A DNA stretch of 33,112 bases. It comes from Hungatella sp. Its GTDB lineage: Bacteria; Bacillota; Clostridia; Lachnospirales; Lachnospiraceae. The notes beneath the pieces are model-generated. The model was not told where the DNA came from. It made no database searches and saw only the letters and a list, made by a program, of their open reading frames with translations. Below, piece after piece: positions 17,045 through 25,592 of the stretch (the stretch's first letter is position 1; each line of letters starts with the position of its first letter). The DNA lies in the NCBI GenBank assembly GCA_022795805.1, contig JAAWHK010000022.1, positions 1 to 33,112 of the forward strand. Direction: 5' to 3'. A program made the position numbers and the translations under genes.

Positions 17045-17825
17045 ACTTTCCAGGTCTCAGCAGGATTATCTTGCCAGGGAGAGACAGCACCGGGCCCAGG
17101 TGCGCATCTTAAGAGCCATGGTTCTGGTGCTTTTGCTGGCGCTGTGGGAGCTGTGCGCCAGGCTCGGTATCATTGATTCCTTTATATTCAGTTCCCCTGT
17201 AAAAGTATGGCGCTGTTTTGCGGAGATGGCAGGGGACGGGAGCATCTTTTGCCACATAGGGGTGACGCTCTTTGAGACTCTTATAAGCTTCGTCCTTGTG
17301 GTGGCTGTGGGAGTGGCCGCGGCCGTGGCTCTGTGGGGAAGCCGCGGCCTTTCGGAAGTTCTGGAACCCTATCTGGTGATGCTCAACAGCCTGCCCAAGT
17401 CCGCGCTGGCGCCTCTTCTCATCGTGTGGATGGGCAACAACATGCGCACCATTATTATGGCGGCCGTGTCCGTGGCTGTGTTCGGCTCCATTCTGACACT
17501 CCACACGGGGTTTATGCAGACAGACCCAGATAAGATCCGGCTGATCCGGTCACTGGGCGGGACGAAAAAAGATATACTGGTAAAGGTGCTGATCCCGTCG
17601 TCCGTTCCCCTGATTATCAGCAACATGAAAGTTAATGTGGGGCTGTGTCTGGTGGGCGTGATCATCGGTGAGTTTCTGTCGGCCAAGGCCGGGCTGGGCT
17701 ACCTGATCATCTATGCGTCCCAGGTGTTCAAGATGGATATGCTGGTGATGTCCATCGTGATCCTGTGCATCCTGTCAACGGTGCTGTACCAGGCCATCGC
17801 GGCGGTGGAGAAGCGGTGTCTGTAG
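17037..17825 (+). CDS. ABC transporter permease, SsuC/TauC-like
   Basis: The 262-residue membrane protein is the channel partner of the preceding ATPase. A first helix at about residues 23-45 (RAMVLVLLLALWELCARLGI) is followed by 'SPVKVWRCFAEM' and 'HIGVTLFETLISFVLV', all typical of the SsuC family. The coupling loop is at about 160-185 (KIRLIRSLGGTKKDILVKVLIPSSVPLI), and GEFLSAKAGLGYLI near the end is a strong family marker. The length is normal. After it there is a short gap with the promoter for sbcD, so the transporter operon seems to have only two genes, without the usual binding protein. Confidence 0.93.
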   Translation: MSELSRSQQDYLARERQHRAQVRILRAMVLVLLLALWELCARLGIIDSFIFSSPVKVWRCFAEMAGDGSIFCHIGVTLFETLISFVLVVAVGVAAAVALWGSRGLSEVLEPYLVMLNSLPKSALAPLLIVWMGNNMRTIIMAAVSVAVFGSILTLHTGFMQTDPDKIRLIRSLGGTKKDILVKVLIPSSVPLIISNMKVNVGLCLVGVIIGEFLSAKAGLGYLIIYASQVFKMDMLVMSIVILCILSTVLYQAIAAVEKRCL

Positions 17826-17838
17826 GGAGAAAGAACGG

Positions 17839-17867
17839 TTGTGTTTCAGACGGAAATTCGCTATACT
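17839..17867 (+). promoter_or_regulatory. Predicted promoter of sbcDC
   Basis: TTGTGT (17839-17844) and TATACT (17862-17867) are separated by 17 bases, about 45 bases before the sbcD ATG. This argues for separate expression from the upstream ABC genes. Confidence 0.55.
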
Positions 17868-17913
17868 TGAGGCAGAGAAAGGGTGGAAAATAAACGAAAG
17901 AGGGAGTGGGAAC

Positions 17914-19161
17914 ATGAGATTTTTACATTTGTCAGATCTGCATTTTGGAAAATCCCTGTACGGTGTTTCACTGATTGACAACGGGGATCAGGCGTTCTGG
18001 AAAGAGCGATTTCTTGAGAGGGTGCAGGAGGTACAACCGGATGCGGTGGTTATATCCGGGGATATCTATGACAGGAGTTCTCCCTCCGGAGATGCGGTTA
18101 TGCTGTTTGACAGTATGCTGACCCGGCTGGAGGATATGGGGATTCCGGTGCTGATTGCGGCGGGAAACCATGATTCGGGACAGAAATTGTCCTTCGCCGG
18201 GGACATTCTGGCCAAACAGAACGTCTATGTGGCCGGTATGGTGAAGGAGGAGATCTGCCATGTGACCATCCCGGACAGGGACGGGGCGGGGGATGTGACA
18301 TTCTGGCTCATCCCCTATCTGTTTCCGGCCGCGGCGGCCAAAAAGCTGGGGGACGACTCTATAAAGGATTACGAGACGGCCATGAGGAGGCTTCTGGAGA
18401 GGCAGAACATTGATTTTTCCAGGAGAAACGTGGCCGTGGCCCATCAGAATGTGACGGCGGGCGGAAAGGAAGCGGAGCGCGGCGGATCGGAATCCATGGT
18501 GGGAGGCGTGGGAGGGATGGACTACCGCGTGTTTGACGGGTTTGACTATGTGGCGCTGGGGCATATCCATTCCTCCTGCTGGGTGGGGCGCAGGCAGGTG
18601 CGGTACGCAGGTTCCCCTCTCTGCTATCACTTCGACGAGACGCGGCAGCGGGCCAAGGGGCCTCTGCTTGTGGAGATGGGGGAGAAGGGAAGGGAGATTA
18701 AGATTGAGCCTCAGATAATCCCGCCTCTTCATCCCATGCGGGAGATTCGGGGCGCCTGGGAGGAGATAAAAACCGGGGAGGAGCAGGGAGGAGCCAGGGA
18801 CGAATACGTGAGGATCGTCGTGACGGACAGGCGGGTGACGCCGGAAATATCTGCTTTTTGCCGGGAACTGCTGGGAAACCGGGGCAGCGTGGTGATGGAG
18901 CTGGTCTCCGAGCGCAGGGAAGCGGGGGCGGCGGCCGCAGAGGACGGAGGAAGCGGGGCCGGACAGAAGTCCATAGAAGCGTATTTCGAAGAATTTTACT
19001 GTGAGCGGGTGAAGGACAGAGAGCCGGACGGGAAAGACCGGGAGCTGTTTCGGTTCGCGGCAGAGCGGGCCAGGGCAGGGGAGACGGCCGAAAGGCGAAA
19101 CGAATCCCTGGAGAAAGATGCGGCTGATCTGCTGGAATTTATTTTGGGACAGGAGGTGTAG
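17914..19161 (+). CDS. sbcD: Exonuclease SbcCD subunit D (Mre11-like nuclease)
   Basis: The 415-residue metallophosphoesterase is the nuclease subunit of the SbcCD complex, which opens DNA hairpins and blocked double-strand ends. The metal-binding motifs stand in order: MRFLHLSDLHFGK (D8, H10), GDIYDRSSPS, AAGNHDSG, VAVAHQNV and ALGHIHS. A capping domain follows, with 'RYAGSPLCYHFDE' and a C-terminal region 'FEEFYCERVKDREPDGKDRELF' typical of Firmicutes SbcD. The start at 17914 is chosen because the family begins M(R/K)FLHLSDLH and GAGGGAG precedes it. sbcC follows after three bases. Confidence 0.95.
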   Translation: MRFLHLSDLHFGKSLYGVSLIDNGDQAFWKERFLERVQEVQPDAVVISGDIYDRSSPSGDAVMLFDSMLTRLEDMGIPVLIAAGNHDSGQKLSFAGDILAKQNVYVAGMVKEEICHVTIPDRDGAGDVTFWLIPYLFPAAAAKKLGDDSIKDYETAMRRLLERQNIDFSRRNVAVAHQNVTAGGKEAERGGSESMVGGVGGMDYRVFDGFDYVALGHIHSSCWVGRRQVRYAGSPLCYHFDETRQRAKGPLLVEMGEKGREIKIEPQIIPPLHPMREIRGAWEEIKTGEEQGGARDEYVRIVVTDRRVTPEISAFCRELLGNRGSVVMELVSERREAGAAAAEDGGSGAGQKSIEAYFEEFYCERVKDREPDGKDRELFRFAAERARAGETAERRNESLEKDAADLLEFILGQEV

Positions 19162-19164
19162 AGC

Positions 19165-22100
19165 ATGAGGCCTGTTACACTGGAGATGAAGGCATTTGGG
19201 CCCTATGCGGGGCTGACAACGGTTGACTTTGGGAGATTTGACCACAATCTGTATCTCATTACAGGGGATACGGGGGCGGGAAAGACCACGATCTTTGACG
19301 GCATCATGATGGCGCTCTACGGGGAGGCCAGCGGGGAGGGGGATAAGAAGTACCGCACGTTTGAGATGATGCACTGTGACTATGTGGAACGGTCCGAAGA
19401 CACGGTGGTGAAACTGACCTTCGAACACATGGGAAAGACCCATGTAGTGGAGAGGACCCTTCATTTTCAGAAGGTCAGGGAAACGGGGGAGTACGGCAGG
19501 GCGCAGCACAAGGCGCTGCTCTGGGAGGAAGGCAGGGATCCGGTGAAAAATCCAAAGTCGGTGACCGGAAGGATCGAGGAGCTTCTGGGGATGGATGCCC
19601 CTCAGTTTCGCAAGATTGTCATGCTGGCCCAGGGGGAGTTCAGGAAATTTCTGGACGCGGACAGCGACGAGAAGAACCGGATTCTCGGGGAACTGTTTGA
19701 CAATTCGGTGTACGTCTACTATCAGGAGCTGTTTGACAGGGCCAGGGACAGGCTGAGACAGCGCCGTATGGAGGAGGGCGCGGAAAAGATCCGCAAAGCC
19801 ATGGAAGAGTTCATGATGCCTGGGGAGCTGAGTGCTGAGGAGAGGGAGCGGTTTACTGCCGGACATTCCCTGCTGGAGGAGGCTCTTTATAAGCTGACAG
19901 AGGGGGATGAGGCAGAGCGGCAGAGGCTGGAAGGGGAGATCCGGGACTGCCGGAAACGGGAAAACGGGCTGCGCACGCGATTGGGCAGCGGGGCGGAGCT
20001 AAACAGGAAGCTGGACGAGCTTGCCGAAAAGGAGGAGGAGCTGAGAGCACTGTGTGAGAAAAGGCAGGATATGGACAGACTTTCGGCACGGGCCAGGAGA
20101 GCCGAGCAGGCGTATTACAGGGTGAAGCCCAGGGAGGCGCTGTTTTTGCAGGCCCGGCAGCGCTATGAGGATACGAGGAGAGAGTCAGAAGAGCTGAAAA
20201 CGAAATTAAAGACCCTGGAGCAGGACAGAGGACGGAAAAAAGAGACGCTGACTCAGTGCAAAGAAGCCAATCAGCCGGCTGCTGACAGGCTGCGGCTTCA
20301 AATCTCAAAAATAGAGGAGGCCATACCCGGGTACGGAAAATTACAGCAGAAATCGAAAGAATGGGAGGAAGAGAACCGGAAGGCGGAGAAAGCGGGGGAG
20401 CTGAGAGAGGCGGCGGAGAAGGACAGGGGCCGAACCGGGGAAGAAATCAGAATACTGAAAGAGAATATGGGGAAACTGGAGGGCATCGAGGCAAAGGCCG
20501 TGAGGCTGAAAGGGGTGTCTGACCGGGCCCGGCAGAATCTGGACAGGCTGACAGGAGAAAACGGGGTGCGCTCCCAGGTTGAGGCGATACACGCCCGGGA
20601 GAAGGAGCTTGAGGCAGAGCGGGGGAAGCATCAGATTCTCATCCGGGAGGCGGGGGAGCTGGAGCGGGAGTACCACAGGCTTTATCAGGCGTTTATAAGC
20701 GGACAGGCGGGGCTGCTGGCAAAGGCGCTGAGACAGGAACTGGAGGAGAAGGAGGAGGCCGCCTGTCCGGTGTGCGGGACGGTATTTCACGGCGGCCAAA
20801 AGGTTTCCTTCGCCCAGGCGGCAGATGGGATGCCGGAACAGAGGGACGTGGATAAGGCAAAAGGGCGGTTTGAGGATAAGGACAGGGAAAGACAGGACCA
20901 GGCGGCCCGGGTGGTCAGTCTGGAGGCGGCGCTGGGGGAGCGGAGAGAAAAAGCCACGGAACTCATGGGCCAGCTGCGGCCGGACTGCGGAGGCTGGGAG
21001 ACCTTAAGCGGAGGCGATTACCTAAAACAGGTGATCGCCGACTGTGAGAGGGAAACTCTGGACAGAGAGGCTGCCTGGCAAAAAGCCGAAGAAGAGTGTG
21101 GGAAGCTTAAGAGGTTAGAGACAGAACTTGCGGAGAAAAACGAAGATCTGGGAAAATACACCCAAGACATGGAAAAACACAGAGAATCCGAGCAAAACCA
21201 CAGGGAGAACATGAGGGTCCTTGGCGCCGAGATTAAAGCGCTGGGAGAGACGCTTGATTACCCGGACGAGGAGAGCGCGAAGGCGAAGAGAGAGGCGTGG
21301 GAGGAGGAGCGAAACAGGCTGGGGGCGGAGATACAGGAAGCCGTGGCGGCGTATGAGGAGGCCGATCGAAGTTGTATAAAAACAGAGGCAGCTTTAAAGG
21401 AAAGACAGGAGAACCTGCCTCACTGTGAGAAGGAGAAGGAGGAGCAGGAAAAAATCTGGAAGGAGGAGATGAAGAAACAGGGATTCGGGGGACTGGAGGA
21501 AGTAGACGGGGCGCTGGATGGGACCGGGACGACGGACGGGGAGAAGGAGCAGTGGATCCGGGATAAAAAGGATGCGATCACGGAATATGAGATCAGACTA
21601 AGGAACCTGGAGGCACGTGTGAGAGAGCTGAGGGAGGAGACGAAGCATACAGAGAGAACGAATGTGGAGCAGATAAAGGAGGAGATCCGCAGCCTGGAAG
21701 ACCGACAGAAGACGATTCAGAGGGAGCTGGACAGATATGTGAGCAGGAGCGAGAACCACAGGAAAACGGCGGAGCGCGTCAGCGAAGCCGTCGGGATGCT
21801 GAGACAGACGGAAGGTGCGTGGAGAAGGCTGGAGGGGCTGGCTGACCTGGCAGCCGGCACGAGGAATGCCGCAGGCGGAAAGCTGAGCTTTGACCGATAC
21901 GTTATGGGCTATATATTCCGGGAGGTTCTGGAGACGGCCAACCAGAGGCTGGATATTATGAGCGGAGGGCGGTATGAGCTGATCCACAGGATCAGCGCAA
22001 GGCGGGACAATGCAAAGGCAGGGCTGGAGATATGGGTCCTGGACATGACTACGGGAAAGAGCCGTCCCTCCTCCTCGCTGTCAGGCGGTGAGTCTTTTTT

Positions 22101-22368
22101 CGTGTCCCTGGCGCTGGCTCTGGGACTGTCCGATGTGGTTCAGAACCATGGAGGAGGAGCGCAGCTGGATGCGCTGTTTATTGACGAGGGGTTCGGTTCC
22201 CTGGACCGGGACGTTCTGGACCGGGCGCTGTCCGTGCTGAACCGGCTCACAGAGGGGAGACGCCTGGTGGGGATTATCTCCCATGTGGGAAGGCTGGGGG
22301 AGGTTATACCCCAGAAGCTGTGCGTCCGAAAGGGGGACAGGGGGAGCCGGATTGAGTATGAGGGGTAA
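19165..22368 (+). CDS. sbcC: Exonuclease SbcCD subunit C (Rad50-like ATPase)
   Basis: The 1067-residue SMC-like ATPase partners SbcD. It shows the start MRPVTLEMKAFGPYAG, Walker A GDTGAGKTT (34-42), 'RKIVMLAQGEFRKFLDADSDEKNRILG', and then a very long charged coiled coil split by the zinc hook CPVC (Cys534, Cys537), where two molecules join. The C-terminal head has 'GGKLSFDRYVMGYIFREVLETAN', signature SLSGGESFFVSLALALGLSD (SGGE at about 973) and Walker B LFIDEGFGSLD (Asp1007, Glu1008). The length and order are standard. The ribosome binding site GGAGGTG overlaps the sbcD stop, so the pair is one operon. Confidence 0.96.
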   Translation: MRPVTLEMKAFGPYAGLTTVDFGRFDHNLYLITGDTGAGKTTIFDGIMMALYGEASGEGDKKYRTFEMMHCDYVERSEDTVVKLTFEHMGKTHVVERTLHFQKVRETGEYGRAQHKALLWEEGRDPVKNPKSVTGRIEELLGMDAPQFRKIVMLAQGEFRKFLDADSDEKNRILGELFDNSVYVYYQELFDRARDRLRQRRMEEGAEKIRKAMEEFMMPGELSAEERERFTAGHSLLEEALYKLTEGDEAERQRLEGEIRDCRKRENGLRTRLGSGAELNRKLDELAEKEEELRALCEKRQDMDRLSARARRAEQAYYRVKPREALFLQARQRYEDTRRESEELKTKLKTLEQDRGRKKETLTQCKEANQPAADRLRLQISKIEEAIPGYGKLQQKSKEWEEENRKAEKAGELREAAEKDRGRTGEEIRILKENMGKLEGIEAKAVRLKGVSDRARQNLDRLTGENGVRSQVEAIHAREKELEAERGKHQILIREAGELEREYHRLYQAFISGQAGLLAKALRQELEEKEEAACPVCGTVFHGGQKVSFAQAADGMPEQRDVDKAKGRFEDKDRERQDQAARVVSLEAALGERREKATELMGQLRPDCGGWETLSGGDYLKQVIADCERETLDREAAWQKAEEECGKLKRLETELAEKNEDLGKYTQDMEKHRESEQNHRENMRVLGAEIKALGETLDYPDEESAKAKREAWEEERNRLGAEIQEAVAAYEEADRSCIKTEAALKERQENLPHCEKEKEEQEKIWKEEMKKQGFGGLEEVDGALDGTGTTDGEKEQWIRDKKDAITEYEIRLRNLEARVRELREETKHTERTNVEQIKEEIRSLEDRQKTIQRELDRYVSRSENHRKTAERVSEAVGMLRQTEGAWRRLEGLADLAAGTRNAAGGKLSFDRYVMGYIFREVLETANQRLDIMSGGRYELIHRISARRDNAKAGLEIWVLDMTTGKSRPSSSLSGGESFFVSLALALGLSDVVQNHGGGAQLDALFIDEGFGSLDRDVLDRALSVLNRLTEGRRLVGIISHVGRLGEVIPQKLCVRKGDRGSRIEYEG

Positions 22369-22423
22369 GCCCCGGAAACGTTTTGACATATGATGACATG
22401 AGAGCAGGATTACAGGAGGCAGG

Positions 22424-23260
22424 ATGGAGCAATATACGATCGGGCAGATTGCAAAGGCCCTGGGGATATCCACGCAGATTCTGAGACATTACGAATCCCT
22501 CGGACTGCTGGACGCGGAGAGAGACGAAAAGAACCAGTACCGGACTTACAAGATCAAGGATACAAAACTGCTGTTCCAGACGACTATTTACCGGGCCATG
22601 GGATTCTCCCTGAAGAAGATCAACCGGATGCTGAAGGAGGAGGAGATTTCTCAGGTGGAGGAATCCTTAAAGGAGCGGATGGATCAGATCGAACAGGAGA
22701 TAGAAGCGCTTCAGGGAGTCCGGGAGGAGATAGGGGAATACTACAAAAGCCTGGTCTTTGCAGACAGCAGACAGGGCCGGTGCTGGATTGATCCGGAGGA
22801 TTTTGAATTCTACGGCGTCATGAAAAGGGGAAGCGGCTATTCCATCGTCAGGGGGGAGGATGAGGCGCTGCTTGAGACTCAGAAGAAGGTTCCCTATGTG
22901 CGCCAGGGATTTATCGTGCCTTTGGAGGTGCTCCGGAATTTTGGGAAAGAGTTTGACTACAAATACGGTGTGGTCATGAAAAAGGAAGGGATATGCAGGC
23001 ACTGCGACGAGGCAGGCATGGAGGAGTATCTTGTAAAACATTCGGGCCCCATTGCCAAGATGATTCTGGGACTGAAGCCCATGGACTTTTTCTCCAGGGA
23101 ATGGTTCCTTCCGTTTTTGGAGGCTATAGAGAATATGGGGTATGAGCCGGCGGGAGACTGCTATGGGGTGGCCAGGTACGTGACCTTTCGGGAGGATGAG
23201 GACAATCTCTTTGAGTTTCTCATACCCGTAAAGCCTATGAGCGGGAAAGTTTCTTCTTGA
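22424..23260 (+). CDS. MerR-family transcriptional regulator with effector-binding domain
   Basis: The 278-residue regulator has the MerR helix-turn-helix and wing at residues 4-45 (YTIGQIAKALGISTQILRHY, then ESLGLLDAERDEKNQYRTY). The second wing region (GFSLKKINRML) and a dimerisation coiled coil to about 110 follow. The remaining about 165 residues resemble the multidrug/effector-binding (BmrR/GyrI-like) part, with a pair of cysteines (Cys191, Cys194) of unknown meaning. Such regulators bind a palindrome inside an overlong promoter spacer and untwist it when the ligand is present. Exactly such a promoter lies directly after this gene (23257-23287), ahead of the flavoreductase gene. An ACAGGAGG site precedes the ATG; its own promoter was not convincingly found. 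Confidence 0.92.
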   Translation: MEQYTIGQIAKALGISTQILRHYESLGLLDAERDEKNQYRTYKIKDTKLLFQTTIYRAMGFSLKKINRMLKEEEISQVEESLKERMDQIEQEIEALQGVREEIGEYYKSLVFADSRQGRCWIDPEDFEFYGVMKRGSGYSIVRGEDEALLETQKKVPYVRQGFIVPLEVLRNFGKEFDYKYGVVMKKEGICRHCDEAGMEEYLVKHSGPIAKMILGLKPMDFFSREWFLPFLEAIENMGYEPAGDCYGVARYVTFREDEDNLFEFLIPVKPMSGKVSS

Positions 23261-23287
23261 CCTTACATCTGTTGTAAGGTTTATGAT
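23257..23287 (+). promoter_or_regulatory. MerR-type promoter with 19-bp spacer and operator palindrome
   Basis: TTGACC (23257-23262) and TATGAT (23282-23287) are separated by 19 bases instead of the normal 17. Centred in the spacer is a perfect inverted repeat, ACCTTACA (23260-23267), five bases, TGTAAGGT (23273-23280). This is the textbook layout for promoters activated by MerR-family proteins, and the CCTTAC/GTAAGG arms are like those bound by several of them. The -35 element overlaps the merR stop codon. It should drive the flavoreductase gene starting at 23327. Confidence 0.85.
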
Positions 23288-23326
23288 GGTTCTATAAAAA
23301 TTAAAAGACACAGGAGGAATGGAACC

Positions 23327-25540
23327 ATGAAAAAGCGGCTTGGATGTTTGATCTGCGCCACGGCGCTGGGCTGTGTGACGGCCTGCGGCGGCAGCGGGAC
23401 TCAGGTGCAGACACAGGAGAGCAAAACCGAAACATCCGCAGAGGAGACCACATCCCAGGAGGAGACAAAGGCAGGCGTGTACACGCCGGGAACCTACACA
23501 GGGGAGGCCGGAGGGTACGGCGGAACGGTGTCCGTAACCATAACCGTGGATGCCACGACTATCACAGAGGCGGCAGCGGAGGGCGGGGACGAGACGCCCG
23601 CTATCGGAGGAGCCGCCCTGGAGGAGCTGGCACAGCAGATTAAAGAGGCCCAGAGCGGGGACATAGACGGGGTGTCCGGGGCGACCATAACCAGCGACGG
23701 CGTGAGGGCCGCTGCCAAAAGTGCCATTGCCCAGGCAAAGGGGGAGGAGATTCAGACGGCAAAGGGGGCTCTCACAGACGGAGTGTACTCCGTAAAGAGC
23801 ACGGGATACAGCTGGACCGGCATGATCAGTGCCGATGTGACCGTTAAGGACGGCCGGATTTCCGATATTGTCATTACCGAGGAACATGAAAGCGAGACGG
23901 GGGAGATGGGAAAAACCGCCTTTGACCTTCTGATTCCCCGCCTTATTGACAGCCAGAGCCTGGCGGTGGATGCCATCGGCGGCGCCACATCCACGTCCAA
24001 CGGCATAAAGGCATGCGTCTCCCAGGCCATCGAGATGGCAGGAGGCGATCCGGCCCAGTGGCAGGTGCCCGTGGAGAAAAAGAGCGACACCGTCCGCCTG
24101 GAGGGCTACGACGTGATCGTTGCGGGGCTGGGAGGCTCCGGTATATCCGCCTACTGCGCGGCGGCTATGGAGGGGGCAAAGGTCTTTGGCATCGAGAGGG
24201 CGGCAAAGCTGGGAGGTCAGTCTGCCACCGTGACCGGGCCTATGGTGATTGATTCGAAAGCGCCTGCTTTTGAGGGCGTGGAATTTGCCGACCCGGACGA
24301 GGTGTATCAGGTGTGGCTGGACTACGTGGGCAGCGATGAGAAGGCGGATATTATCCGTGAGGCGGTCTACAACAGCGGAGCGTACCTGGACTACTACATC
24401 GACAACTTCGACTTCGAGTTTGAAGGCATGATCATGAGTTTTGCAAAACCGGAGTGGAGCCAGTTCTGGACAAGCTATGTGGGGGAAGAGGGAAGCCGCA
24501 ACCAGTTCGGCGACAACAAGACATATCAGTACGACCGGGCCATGGAAAAGGCGAAGGGACTGAATGAGGCGAATGACTACATGCTGGAGCTGACTGCCCG
24601 GGAGCTTATCTTTGAGGGTGAGCGCGTAGCAGGGGTGAAGGCGGTCTCCTATGACGGCACTGTCTACGAGATATACGGCGACAGCGTGATACTGGCAACC
24701 GGCGGGTATATCGGCGATGAGGAGCTGGTGCAGAAGTATTTCGGCACATCCCTGAACACGGTGGCGGCAACGGTCAATGACGGCGCCGGGATTAAGATGG
24801 GCCTTTCGGCCGGCGGGGCCGTGTACCAGATGGGTGTGGATCCCATGATTCACATTCTGCAGGTTCCCAACATGATCAAAAATGACGACCTGACACCGGA
24901 CCAGAAGGCGATTCTCACAGGCCTGGCTCTGGTAAGCGGCGAGAAGACCGTTTCCATCGAGGGGAAGGCCCTGGATCTGGAGTCCATCGGAACTACCAAT
25001 ATATGTTCCATTCCGGGCTACCGGTACTATGTGGTCTATACCCAGGAGCAGATTGACGCCTACAAGGAGAAGGGGCTGACCGAAAATTTCGGCGCTGCAG
25101 TCTCCATGTTCATGGGACAGGGCGGAGAGATTGTGACAGGGGTGCCTGTTGAGGATATGGACACGATTCTGGATGTGGGAATCCGGTATAAGAATGTGCT
25201 GAAGGGTGATTCCATAAAGGAGCTGGCAGCAGCGATGGGATGCGACGAGACGGCTCTGTCAGAAGCCCTGGGCGGTGAGGAAACCACCTACTATGCGGTC
25301 ATAGCCGCAGGCTACACCTACGGCACCGTAGGCGGTCTGGATGTGGATGTAAATATGAACGTTCTCAGGGAGGACGGCTCCCCCGTAGAGAATCTGTTCG
25401 CGGTGGGAACGGATTCCATGGGCGTGGAGAACGTGGAAGGAAAACCGTATACGCCGTGGGGCGGACAGGCTCACTCCTGGACGTTTGTGTCAGGTTATCT
25501 GGGAGGAAAAGCGGCGGCAGCTTACGGGACAGAAAAATAG
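23327..25540 (+). CDS. Extracellular lipoprotein flavoreductase: two FMN-binding domains plus fumarate/urocanate-reductase-like FAD domain
   Basis: The 737-residue protein begins with a lipoprotein signal (lipobox VTAC, Cys20) and a Glu/Thr/Ser-rich tether. Two FMN-binding domains follow, each with the covalent flavinylation motif used by ApbE: DGVSGAT (114-120) and DAIGGAT (215-221). From about 260 a FAD-dependent oxidoreductase of the fumarate reductase/succinate dehydrogenase flavoprotein type begins (GYDVIVAGLGGSG, about 260-272; LGGQSATVTGP; later VILATGGYIGDEEL and the end SGYLGGKAAAAYG). The FAD domain differs from true fumarate reductases at the C-terminal region, where VGTDSMGVENVEGKPYTPWGGQAHS is found. 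It thus probably reduces a different alkene-type acceptor (urocanate- or enoate-like). The protein would sit on the outer surface and take electrons from membrane-bound flavin carriers. It is controlled by the MerR-type promoter just upstream. No ApbE gene is in the window. Confidence 0.88.
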   Translation: MKKRLGCLICATALGCVTACGGSGTQVQTQESKTETSAEETTSQEETKAGVYTPGTYTGEAGGYGGTVSVTITVDATTITEAAAEGGDETPAIGGAALEELAQQIKEAQSGDIDGVSGATITSDGVRAAAKSAIAQAKGEEIQTAKGALTDGVYSVKSTGYSWTGMISADVTVKDGRISDIVITEEHESETGEMGKTAFDLLIPRLIDSQSLAVDAIGGATSTSNGIKACVSQAIEMAGGDPAQWQVPVEKKSDTVRLEGYDVIVAGLGGSGISAYCAAAMEGAKVFGIERAAKLGGQSATVTGPMVIDSKAPAFEGVEFADPDEVYQVWLDYVGSDEKADIIREAVYNSGAYLDYYIDNFDFEFEGMIMSFAKPEWSQFWTSYVGEEGSRNQFGDNKTYQYDRAMEKAKGLNEANDYMLELTARELIFEGERVAGVKAVSYDGTVYEIYGDSVILATGGYIGDEELVQKYFGTSLNTVAATVNDGAGIKMGLSAGGAVYQMGVDPMIHILQVPNMIKNDDLTPDQKAILTGLALVSGEKTVSIEGKALDLESIGTTNICSIPGYRYYVVYTQEQIDAYKEKGLTENFGAAVSMFMGQGGEIVTGVPVEDMDTILDVGIRYKNVLKGDSIKELAAAMGCDETALSEALGGEETTYYAVIAAGYTYGTVGGLDVDVNMNVLREDGSPVENLFAVGTDSMGVENVEGKPYTPWGGQAHSWTFVSGYLGGKAAAAYGTEK

Positions 25541-25548
25541 GGGGAAGG

Positions 25549-25578
25549 GCAAAGGCTCTTTGGAAAGGACCTTTTTGC
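25549..25578. terminator. Possible bidirectional terminator between convergent genes
   Basis: An imperfect hairpin, AAAGG with CCTTT and inside it TCTTT with AAGGA (one bulge, one T-G pair), followed by Ts on the + strand. It lies between the convergent flavoreductase and TetR genes. It is weaker than the other terminators in the window. Confidence 0.4.
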
Positions 25579-25592
25579 AGGCCGGATACCGG

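Noticed and set aside
17968-19866. A 632-residue open frame on the minus strand
   Set aside because: Antisense shadow of sbcD and the start of sbcC; rich in His, Pro and Leu as expected for such shadows.
22383-22411. TTGACA (22383-22388) as the -35 box of a merR promoter
   Set aside because: No acceptable -10 hexamer is found at 16-19 bases (AGGATT or GATTAC only), so a promoter is not claimed although one is plausible here.
22667-24853. A 728-residue open frame on the minus strand
   Set aside because: Antisense to merR and the flavoreductase, and it crosses the clear MerR promoter between them. No family features.
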